A stretch of DNA of 64,000 nt from Chlorokybus atmophyticus (taxonomy: Eukaryota; Streptophyta; Chlorokybophyceae; Chlorokybales; Chlorokybaceae): the NCBI GenBank assembly GCA_009103225.1, contig RHPI01000890.1, positions 33,630-97,629 on the forward strand, written 5' to 3'. Of this stretch, positions 55,589-64,000 are shown piece after piece. A program made the position numbers and the translations under genes. Each line of letters starts with the position of its first letter. The stretch's first letter is position 1. Below the pieces are notes generated by a model. That model saw nothing but the letters and a program-made list of their open reading frames with translations. It was not told the DNA's origin and searched no databases.

Positions 55589-57215
55589 TTGCTCGTGATG
55601 TAAGTTGCACGCACTGCAGTAACACATAAACAGCCAGAATGCTGACAAAGGACATAGTGGCTGCTCAGCTGCTTTAGTTATCAATCAAATGGTTCAGCAC
55701 CGTAGTAATAGCAAGAAGCATCAATGCAGCCACTTGCGGCATCCGAGCCACACATGGTCAATGACTACAAACACCAAAGCATGTGCTAAAGTATTTTGCA
55801 CACCAACAACTGACATGCTTACCTGACGTGCTTACGGGCCCATGCACCATGTCACCAGGTGTGATGCAACTCTTAATGACTGTCCCACACTGGCGCTGAA
55901 AGACCTGCAATGTGCACAAGCATTGTGAGTGTCCCACATCTTTCGTCTCAGAGAAGCATAGCGCTGAACCAAGATAGCGGGACATGGGTGCTGTGGTGAT
56001 TGGACAAAGGCTCTTCAACTCCCGTCCAACCGCAACGCTGTAAGCTTGAGGGAACGGGCCCATAGACATTGACAGCCAGCAGGCCAACTAAGAAGCTTGA
56101 AACTACACAAACAGTATCTACACGGTGCCTCGGCAAGAGAGTTATGGATATGTCATAGGGTTAACCTCCATCACAATAAACATCGTCATCGGCACAGTAC
56201 CAATAAACAACCACTGCCACTACACATCTCGCCATACCTTGTTAGAAGACGGTCTGCGGTGAAGTCAATGCGGTAAGGGTGTTCAGGCTTTGCGCCTTGG
56301 CATCATTGCATATCTACGGGGCAGAAAAGTAAGGACTGTTAGCTTCAGCATGTATGCAACACATGGACACTTGCTGCCGAGCTAGTCTTTATGTCTAGAC
56401 TGGTGGCACCCTTGAGCGATCAGAAAACTTTGAAGACTATATGGTTTGATCAACATCCACGCATGTCTGAAGCAAGTATCCTCATCTCGCCAGGGTTGCA
56501 TACAACAGAATGCTTGAGCAGCATCATGCAAAGAGCTTCAATGAGAAGCAGCTACCATACTATACCAGCAGTGACTGCAAGAAGCTCAAGCATGTGCATG
56601 CAGAGTCGCCAGTCATGGATCAGTTACTGGCATTGCCCCAACAGGCATAATAGCATTGCTGGAATCAGCGTCGATCATTTGGGGAAAGTGTCCTCATTTC
56701 CATGACAAGCACGACAACCAGCTAAACCAACAAAGTGTAATACCTTTGGCATGGATGAGGCGGTCAGAGAAAGCGCCTTGCGCACATGCAAGACACCTCA
56801 ACAGGACCAGGGCTAGGGCTGCAGCTTGCTTTGATCACATATCAAGCCTGTGTCTTGCAGCTGTGCCTGTTCAGAGAGCATACCTATTGGTTCAGCGGAG
56901 CATGCAAACAAGCCTATGAACAAAAGTAAGGGTTTGGTTAGTGGGAAATGTTGATCGCATGGTTTGTCCGACAGGGTAAAGGCGGCATAGCCGCTCCCTA
57001 CGGCAATGGAATATGCGACCCCGCCCTAATGGCAGGAGGCTGGAAGCCTACGACTACCGGGCATCACTGTGAAGACGTTTGTGCAGGGATTTACGCCGTG
57101 AAAGCCTGCGGAAGCAAAGCAGGACGCCCCAAACATACACATGGAAGCTGCCGCGGCCAGCAGCAGCAACCCCGTCTATGGTGACACGCTTCACTTACAA
57201 GCACGGGGAACAGCC

Positions 57216-57288
57216 TTAAGCTGCTCTGCATCACTGCATGCAAAAGCTGACAGTCAGCTTTTGCATGCAGTGATGCAGAGCAGCTTAA
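57216..57288. repeat. 36-bp perfect inverted repeat, 1-nt spacer
   Basis: Left arm 57,216-57,251, single A at 57,252, right arm 57,253-57,288 fully complementary. Arms begin TTAAGCTGCTCTGCATCACT and end at CAAAAGCTGAC. Confidence 0.97.
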
Positions 57289-57364
57289 GAGGGCCACCAG
57301 CAGCATGGGCTCAATGCGAAGATCACCAAACATTCTCTCTCTCGCAGCAAAGCCTTGTCTTCAA

Positions 57365-57754
57365 TCAAGCATCCACTGGCAGACTGCAGCAGGGAGAGCT
57401 TACCATGAACTGCCTTACGCCGTTGCGCCAGTCCACCTTGAGGACATCGCTGTTGTAATGTAACGCATATAGGCGTACGACGGACGTCGCCATGCTGACA
57501 GCGGCAGCGCCGGCGACGAGGTGCCCGCCAGCGCCGCCACAGCCGCCGGCATGCAACGCAAATGCACACTTCAGAATGGCGGCAGCGAAGGTCTGTTGAT
57601 GTACCAAGAAGTTGCCCTGTTGTGAACAAATCAGGACTCCGCAGCGTGCGACACCAGCAGCATGCACCCTGCTTCTAGTACGACGCGGCACTGCTGGCTT
57701 ACCGCGGCCTACTGTAAGACAGTAATATGTGCACCGTACCGTTGTTTTAACCAC
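57365..57754 (-). CDS. Candidate exon of an unidentified membrane protein
   Basis: A 129-codon open frame with a hydrophobic Gly/Ala-rich stretch (GGCGGAGGHLVAGAAAVSM) followed by SVVRLYALHYNSDVLKVDW and a canonical donor, CAGTTCATG then GTAAGC, at about 57,404. It weakly recalls TMEM70/186/223-type mitochondrial membrane proteins, but the match rests on general pattern. The beginning of the frame looks non-coding. Upstream and downstream exons were not resolved. Confidence 0.22.
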   Translation of the reverse strand: MVKTTVRCTYYCLTVGRGKPAVPRRTRSRVHAAGVARCGVLICSQQGNFLVHQQTFAAAILKCAFALHAGGCGGAGGHLVAGAAAVSMATSVVRLYALHYNSDVLKVDWRNGVRQFMVSSPCCSLPVDA

Positions 57755-57959
57755 GTGTCAGAACAGTCATGCAGTTTCCCCCTAGTTGGCGGTGACAGCG
57801 CCGTCAGCGTCGTTGTTGTTGGCAGGGGATAGAACTAGGGTACTGGGTGAGGACCGTCCAGGCAATGATGTCGGTGCCGTTGCCGAGTTTGGAGCATGCC
57901 GTCGCGTCGGCAATAAGGTTTGTGGCGCTACAATGCACGCAGCCAGCTGCGATACAGGT

Positions 57960-57961
<2 letters not shown>

Positions 57962-58001
<40 letters not shown>

Positions 58002-58017
58002 GTGTGTGTGTGTAGGA
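57962..58017. repeat. CT and GT microsatellites
   Basis: About 19 CT units at 57,962-57,999, followed by a TG run to 58,013. Confidence 0.95.
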
Positions 58018-58121
58018 TATATGACGTGCTGTTGTGCACAAGCATGCCACATCACTCAACCGTACCGCGTTACGCACGTCTAGTATAACCGGGGTCACGC
58101 TCATTCGCGTCACCCGCATCC

Positions 58122-58319
58122 ATGACCGCCGTGGCCGGCGAGAGTAGCGCCGGCACTACCACTTCGCCTGCGGACGCGAGCACTCAAGCATGCGTGTATT
58201 AATACTTGCACACCATGCGCACGCACCCACACTAACGCCCACACACTCACACACCCAGGAGCGAGCAAGCGTGGTCCACGAGAGCTCTGTCAGCCCGCAG
58301 ATTGAGCAACTTGTTCAAG
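58122..58319 (+). CDS. Candidate first exons of an unidentified gene
   Basis: ATG at 58,122 starts MTAVAGESSAGTTTSPADAS and reaches a GTGTAT donor at 58,194. After an intron with a CCCAG acceptor the frame continues ERASVVHESSVSPQIEQLVQ (58,259-58,319) to a GTATCG donor. The two pieces are in phase and amphipathic at the end. No downstream exon or family was found, so this may be chance. Confidence 0.22.
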
Positions 58320-58905
58320 GTATCGTCCAATCACCTGCACATGGATTACTTAAACACACACCCAAGACACATGCGAGGTGTGAGAACTTCACAGTCTAAC
58401 TGAGGGCAGCTTGCTGAAGCACTTCAAGTTGGCTGTCTCGAACTGGAGTGAGAGACAGGAACCATGATTGCTTGGTTGTCAGTTGGTCTTCAGCAAGGGG
58501 AGCAACTTGCGGCGGCGGCCTGGATAAAGTCAATGGTGTGCAGCACGGGGACAGTGCTCACTTGAGACTATTCGTACACAAGCGATGTGTTTGTTGACCA
58601 TCTGAAATATGGCAGTGTACCAATCATGGAATCACGTAAGCGACTCTGCATATCAAGTATCAAAGCCAGCGTTTAACAAGTTGTCTCATGACTCGTGCAT
58701 CATACACGTGGAATGCGTACTAGAGTAAGCGACAATCGATCTGACAAGCTTGATGGTCGCTTTATGCTGGTCTTTCACCACTGCGCAAGCAACTTGCTCA
58801 GTAACAAGCCAATGCAAAAGTACGACCATATACTGTACTGCAGGGCCGTTGATTGCGGCACAGCGGCCATGCGTGGCTTCGTTAACATACATTGAACCAA
58901 CCTGT

Positions 58906-59167
58906 TTAATAAGCAGTGCTAGTCTTGCACGCAGGGATGATTGCTTTTCCGCAATTGGTGGTAATTGCAGCTACTCCTCGCTGTAGTTGCTCCAGAGCGC
59001 TCATCGTCTTTGTTGAATCCTGCATGCAGTTCGTCAGTTCATCCCTCCATTCCTGGCAATGTCACATGCATAAAGTAGACAATTACTAGAAGACGTCACA
59101 AAGACGTCATACTGCACATGCAGTGAAGGCCCGTATACCTCAGCTGGTGGTTCCATGAGCTCCTCCT
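58906..59167 (-). CDS. Candidate 3' exons of an unidentified coiled-coil protein
   Basis: Minus strand: a small exon 59,139-59,167 (EELMEPPAE) with a GTATAC donor, then exon 58,906-59,052 starting after a GCCAG acceptor: EWRDELTNCMQDSTKTMSAL and EQLQRGVAAITTNCGKAII, ending SAY-like TSTAY and TAA. The last exon is exactly 48 codons plus stop and in phase with the one before. The charged, helical composition suggests a coiled coil. Upstream exons and identity are unknown. Confidence 0.3.
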
Positions 59168-59776
59168 CTACACCGGCACGTAGGTCTCTCTCTCTCACTC
59201 ACAGGCACACGCGCATGCGCTTACAGTGCAGACATAACAACAGCATGTATGTATAGAGAGGTGAGGTGGCTCAGCCAGTGGCTGTCGCGTGTCGTAGCGC
59301 TGCTCTTTTTGCTGGTAAGGCTGTGAGTCGATGTGAGCATCTTGACTACCATGGTAGCTGGCATGTAGGGAGAGAGTAGGGGCCTTTCAGCGCAAACAGC
59401 CATAGGGGTGCCTTGAAAACTCCTGGAAAGCAATGCACGCTTTCGCAGCAGCACAAAAGACCACTTAGACTGCTCAATGAGCACAGTGTTGCGCTGAAAT
59501 CCATCGACAACTTTGAATGCAGTACATTGCTAGCAGACAGTGGCACTGAGCAACCAGTTTGTCTCTAGCACCCACATTTTCTTAATTGCATGGCATGATT
59601 ATGTTATTAGTAGAGCGTTTCCCAAGTAGGTTGTATGGCAAGAGTCAATGGTCGAATGTCGTTCACAGCATGCAGTGATGGTCAACCCTAGTAGCCAAGC
59701 AGCTCAGCTTGATGCATGGTGAATGGGTAGATAAGTATGTCCGTGCATGCGTATGTAAATGTAAGCAACGCATATG

Positions 59777-59913
59777 CGCTCTACATACATACACCAGACG
59801 CTCACATACTTTGCATGCCATAGCCGCCAATGTTACGTCGCCAGCACCCCTCCTGGAGTTGCATTGGCTGTCGTATGCAAAATAGCTGAGCGTCCGGTGC
59901 ATGTATGTAGAGC
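59777..59913. repeat. Imperfect 54-bp inverted repeat (hairpin)
   Basis: 59,777-59,831 and 59,862-59,913 pair at roughly 80-85% around a 30-nt loop, forming a stem of about 53 bp. It could be a foldback element, a MITE or a small-RNA precursor. Confidence 0.8.
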
Positions 59914-60055
59914 GATGCTACCCTTGCTGGATGTGCACACACTGTGCATACAGTCCGACTGTCGGAGGATCCTCGGTGTCAAGTTGGTTGTTTGGCGTCA
60001 TTATCCAGTTGGTAGAGCCTCGGCTTGTGAGATGTTATGTTGTGAGACACAATAG

Positions 60056-61484
60056 CTTGTATGTCGTACACAGCCTAATTGTCATCGAATAACAAGCATC
60101 GAGTAAGCGCAAGGTTGATGTTACCCCTACCCATACTACTTGTTGTTGCATTGCACGTTGCTCACACATCAACAGGATGTCCTCATGCAGGGCGTTTTGA
60201 CACAATGCAGTCGACTGTGGTCCAGCCCTGTCTAAAGAGATGGCCGAAGCAATTCTGACTCTCTCTCCCAAAGATCAGCACTTGGTTCCGCAAGTACATT
60301 GTTTAATGCGTTGAACGACATCACTGGCATCACACGCTCATTCTTGAAGGCTTCCTAGTAACCAGCATGGTTTTCTCGCTTTACATGCACATGTCCACGT
60401 GGTATGATGACGATGGGTGATTGCAGATGCTCAAGTAGTGGGCAACATGCAAAGTAGGTGAAGATGATCTCGCCTTTATACTCGCTTGGGACTACTCCGT
60501 CGTCCCCAAGTTCATAAATGTCACAAACCGTCTCGCCGACCATCAGCCACCACAACCACATTGGATCTCAACCCTCCCTGGAAGTATAACAGTGGACTCG
60601 TTTATTCGCAACGTCGTGCTTTATCTGGCCCAGGTTGCGGGAATGTGATGGTAGCACCCAACAGTGTTGAGCAGTACTTTGGCGTGGCTATGTGCTTGCG
60701 AGACATCAAGCTTTGTGCAAGCGTGCATGAGCTCGCTCCCGGCAGCTTCGATGCTGGCTCATATGGGGATCATGAAGGATCGGCGCATGGCGCGTGCGAC
60801 ACACCTGTCTGCGTACATGCCTCTCACTGATGCCATCAGCGTGTTTAGGTAGTTGAACACTTAGCTATTTGCATCAGTAGTTCTCTGTTTGCGGCCATGT
60901 TGGGCAAATATGACGGTGTGCCCAGTGGGATGTTGGCTGGTGTGTTATTGAGGTGAAGTGTTGGAGACCGCACATGCCATGTACAGGTGTACATAAAGTA
61001 GTGTTTTCCCGTTCTTGTCTCTGTGGTGTGTTTATCATGTTGGTTTGTATTTGTGTGGCAGCTTGCATATGGCGCGCATTGTGCACGACCTTGCTTGTTC
61101 ACCCCGTTGGCTCAACCTGGCCCACCATGCTACTGTTAGCTGAAGGTATGTTGCATATTGTGCACATCACACATGCATGCATCTACACGAACACGCGCGC
61201 ACGAACACTGCATACACCACACTGTATGTACACGCACGCACACGCTCAAATACGCATGCAGGCACATGCGCGCGCGTGCGCGAGCGCACAACCACATTAA
61301 ACGCGCACATCCCCTATCTTTATTTACTGGCCCTATCAACTGACAAATCAGATGCAAAGGGGTCTTGTGCATGTGCTCGTGCATGCTCGTGTGTGTGCAT
61401 ACACGCGTGTGCGTCCATGTGTGTGCCCGTGCGCGTGCACGCGTGTGCGTGCATCTGATACCAATAAGCTTCTCTCTTGCGCAG
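60056..61484. other. No gene recognised; TGCA-rich repeats
   Basis: Short open frames only (for example 60,486-60,830), none with a known domain. 61,180-61,460 is dominated by CGCACA/TGTGTGCG alternating purine-pyrimidine tracts on both strands. Confidence 0.4.
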
Positions 61485-61941
61485 CCCAGTCAGCCAGCTG
61501 AGGGCCGCTTACGCGCCTTCCAGCGTCAGCAGCTCGAACAGCACAACAAACGTGTGTAACACTATCGGTGACACTCACATCTGCACACACAATATAGACC
61601 AACATAGTCACCTTTCGCCATGCGCAGGTCGCTTCCGATCCGAATCAGGACGTCACGTAGTCTAGGCTCATACTACGAGTTGAGAGAATCCCCGGGGGCC
61701 CTGCATGCACATTCTCTCTTCTTCTCAGACAGTGCTTGTCAATACACAAGTGTGCCTAGCACCCACTTTTGCTACCAAACCAGGAGCAGCGTTCCATGCC
61801 GTCAACCTGGAAGCACAGTGCCGGCGGCTAGTTGTTGATGCGATTGTTGTGGCTGATCTTTTCTCCCAGTTGTATCTTGCTCTTCTCCTGCACGTTTTGG
61901 GCGTCGGCTGCTGTCGCTGCTGTTTGCAGCAGTCTGATTGA
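61485..61941 (+). CDS. Candidate terminal exons of an unidentified gene
   Basis: Three plus-strand segments splice in phase: 61,485-61,551 (PSQPAEGRLRAFQRQQLEQ ...), 61,628-61,656 (RRFRSESGRH) and 61,729-61,941 (TVLVNTQVCLAPTFATKPG ... NLEAQCRRLVVDAIVVADLF), ending in TGA. Donors are GTGTGT and GTAGTC; acceptors are GCGCAG and a pyrimidine-rich CTTCTTCTCAG. The middle is helical and the end hydrophobic and Cys-rich. No family is recognised, and antisense frames are also partly open, so this is tentative. Confidence 0.28.
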
Positions 61942-62228
61942 CCGCGACAGCAGTCCGCAGCATGCGCCTCTGCAAGACTAGCATACACATCTGACAACAG
62001 ATTTACCACTGGTGCAGCTGTCTTGCTTTGCGTGTCTACTCTCTCGGTTTGCATGTCGCTTCGCATTGACTCGGCACCAAGCTGAAGGGACTAGCAGCGC
62101 TGCCACAACTAGTCAGCAGTTGTTGTGGGCGTGCATGCTTCACAGATTTGCATACAGTTCGCACCAACGGGCTGTAACATCCCAAAGCAGCTTACTCTTA
62201 CTTGATAAACAACCGTTGCAGCGCACAA

Positions 62229-62708
62229 GGGGGGGGGGGGGGGGGGGNNNNNNNNNNNNNNNNNNNNNNNNNNNNNNNNNNNNNNNNNNNNNNNNNNNNN
62301 NNNNNNNNNNNNNNNNNNNNNNNNNNNNNNNNNNNNNNNNNNNNNNNNNNNNNNNNNNNNNNNNNNNNNNNNNNNNNNNNNNNNNNNNNNNNNNNNNNNN
62401 NNNNNNNNNNNNNNNNNNNNNNNNNNNNNNNNNNNNNNNNNNNNNNNNNNNNNNNNNNNNNNNNNNNNNNNNNNNNNNNNNNNNNNNNNNNNNNNNNNNN
62501 NNNNNNNNNNNNNNNNNNNNNNNNNNNNNNNNNNNNNNNNNNNNNNNNNNNNNNNNNNNNNNNNNNNNNNNNNNNNNNNNNNNNNNNNNNNNNNNNNNNN
62601 NNNNNNNNNNNNNNNNNNNNNNNNNNNNNNNNNNNNNNNNNNNNNNNNNNNNNNNNNNNNNNNNNNNNNNNNNNNNNNNNNNNNNNNNNNNNNNNNNNNG
62701 GGGGGGGG
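62229..62708. other. Assembly gap bordered by poly-G
   Basis: N bases at 62,248-62,699, flanked by about 19 G on the left and 9 G on the right. The G runs probably reflect a real G-rich repeat or read-end artefact. Open frames crossing the gap are meaningless. Confidence 0.98.
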
Positions 62709-63894
62709 CGCAACAAGAGATGCATCAGCCACAGCCGTCACCGCCGCCGCCGCTGCCACCGTGACAACGTCGTGGTGTCCGGCAGCCTCTGCTGGGGGAG
62801 AGAGGGCGGGGCATAGGAGCTCTGTTCCTCTCTAACGCGCAACCTTAGGCTGTGTGGCGGCGGCCGAGGAAGGAGGGAGAGAGGGGTTCGGAGGTTGACG
62901 TGGGTTGGGAGGAGGACGGGAGAGAGACAAGCGGGCAGGCTCTGCCCCTTCTCCTGAAGAGCGCCGCTGGGCACAGCCACGCGGGCAACCCTGCCAATGG
63001 TGTGGTGGGGCGTCTGATGACGCTGACGCGCAGGGTGAGTGTGCTGCTGGTCTCGAGCACACGCATGCATGCATGCATGCATGCATGCGTGTTTTTGCGC
63101 TTTACCGATTGAACAGCGCCCTGAAGGAGCCCTTGTTTTTTCGCACATAGCGCGCACACACACACACACACAGCCAAATTCACGCCAAAGGTATTGCGCG
63201 ATTTTTTGGTCCAACTTGACTGTCGCTGTGCTTGTCATGTGACTGAGGGCACTTGCCCCAGATGGTTGACGCTGATTTCAACAATTCTGTTATTGCCTAT
63301 CCACGGCAAATCCAATGACCAAATTATGGTCCTGATGCTGGTGACTGGCATCTCTTCTTGCACGTGCTTACGTGCCCTTTACCGCTGTCAAGTTGATGTA
63401 AAAGGTCCTTATTTTTGATCCATGTTCATCGCGCAACTTGCTGCGTTTATTAAAGTTCCTTGTTCGCTTTAGGTGCCACCACCGTCTAGCAAGAGACGTT
63501 TCTTAGCAAGTGTCCAAGTGTTTTGCACACTGCTGAAAGTAACTAAGTAACTAAGTTCTTTGTTTTGCCAGGTAGGTTTGCGTTGATGCCAAGGCAAAGC
63601 TTGCCACTTGAACCTCAAGGCAAAACATTGTTCTAGAAGGTACAGTGCTCCGAAGCTGTGTTGTTGTTGTTATGGACAAGTTTCGGGTCCACAGCACGAT
63701 TGAAGTTGCGGCGGTTCAACTGTGTTTGGGGTGAGTGCACACCCAGTGGGTATGCGGCATGCAGGTAGGTTGCAGTAGCGGTTGGTTGCTGTGTTAGGTA
63801 TGGTTGCCAGCAAAGTGTTAGCATAGCAGCGTTGATGGTGACTAAGCTGTAGCTGTGCATGCTCAGATTGAGTGCATGCACAACTAAAACACGT
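62709..63894. other. No gene recognised; simple repeats
   Basis: Includes a GCAT microsatellite at about 63,061-63,088 and an AC run at about 63,156-63,173. Open frames on both strands in 62,740-63,240 are low-complexity and mutually antisense. Confidence 0.5.
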
Positions 63895-63933
63895 AGCTTC
63901 AGTATAGCGGTAGCCTACCGCTATACTGAAGCT
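63895..63933. repeat. 19-bp perfect inverted repeat, 1-nt spacer
   Basis: Left arm 63,895-63,913 (AGCTTCAGTATAGCGGTAG), C at 63,914, right arm 63,915-63,933 fully complementary. Confidence 0.96.
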
Positions 63934-64000
63934 TGAAGACGGTCTATAGGGCACGGATGGATGTTGTTATTTTCATCGCGATGTAACATTGTCCTACCTC

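Larger units (their letters stand above)
54321..57364. other. Gene-poor stretch, no gene recognised with confidence
   Basis: Holds the MRS2 5' flank and scattered short open frames. A minus-strand frame at 55,758-56,087 (GPFPQAYSVAVGRELK ...) and a hydrophobic one at 57,365-57,754 could be exons of one gene, but no splice chain was established. It contains a 17-bp inverted repeat (55,459-55,588) and a 36-bp inverted repeat (57,216-57,288). Confidence 0.4.

Noticed and set aside
58941-59079. Plus-strand frame MIAFPQLVVIAATPR as an exon
   Set aside because: Antisense to a better candidate exon on the minus strand with charged, helical composition and phase-matched splice sites.
60000-60072. 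Possible tRNA (TTGGTAGAGCCTCGG resembles an A box)
   Set aside because: No B box or pairing T-arm downstream.
61180-61460. Cys/Arg/His-rich open frames (CVCVHVCARARA)
   Set aside because: Translation of CACGCA/TGTGCG simple repeats, open on both strands.
62012-62816. Long open frames crossing the N gap
   Set aside because: Created by N bases being read as open codons.
1-64000. CRISPR array or bacterial operon
   Set aside because: No regularly spaced repeats with unique spacers; introns and LTR retrotransposons show a eukaryotic genome. The tandem words at 15,600-15,860 have no unique spacers.

Overview
The window is a eukaryotic nuclear scaffold: three intact genes are split by GT-AG introns, and there are LTR retrotransposons, a polynucleotide-flanked N gap and no operon structure. 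The organism cannot be named from sequence alone. A fused LKR/SDH enzyme, a makorin, an MRS2-type Mg transporter, TGTAA motifs a short distance after two stop codons, and methyltransferase-carrying retrotransposons would fit a green or streptophyte alga, but other protists remain possible. The three intact genes end in TAA, TGA and TAG respectively, so the standard code applies and the in-frame stops in the mobile elements are real damage.

Layout. 1-33,040 is nested mobile DNA: a rearranged Ty1/copia pair (1-3846); a decayed cargo block with an OTU-like/RING protein and a phage-type C5-cytosine methyltransferase (3847-8760); the C-terminal half of a Plavaka/KDZ-like DDE transposase facing it (8964-10,562); a nearly intact copia element with its target duplication (11,234-16,330); a roughly 10-kb Ty3/gypsy element whose polyprotein carries a second, unrelated cytosine methyltransferase between protease and reverse transcriptase and a PHD finger after integrase (16,571-26,952), itself hit by a copia solo LTR; the N-terminal half of the Plavaka-like transposase; and two tandem 2.5-kb units derived from that transposon. 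33,675-35,983 is an intact makorin-type E3 ligase gene with an unusual Cys-rich first exon. 36,765-43,140 is a second nest: gypsy gag and LTR pieces, a gag-only non-autonomous copia with target duplication, and a 534-bp TRIM retrotransposon with 79-bp LTRs.

43,768-54,320 holds two intact host genes, both on the minus strand: a 20-exon bifunctional lysine-ketoglutarate reductase/saccharopine dehydrogenase and a 10-exon MRS2/CorA magnesium transporter, each reconstructed with every exon junction in phase. 54,321-64,000 is gene-poor in what can be recognised: a few phase-consistent candidate exons, several strong hairpins (one a perfect 36-bp inverted repeat with a 1-nt spacer), microsatellites and an assembly gap at 62,248-62,699.

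The main biological theme is that two unrelated transposon classes lying side by side each encode their own DNA cytosine methyltransferase plus chromatin- or ubiquitin-type accessory domains (PHD, Tudor-like, OTU, RING). All of these cargo genes now carry nonsense or frameshift damage in these copies, although the gypsy methyltransferase domain itself is uninterrupted.
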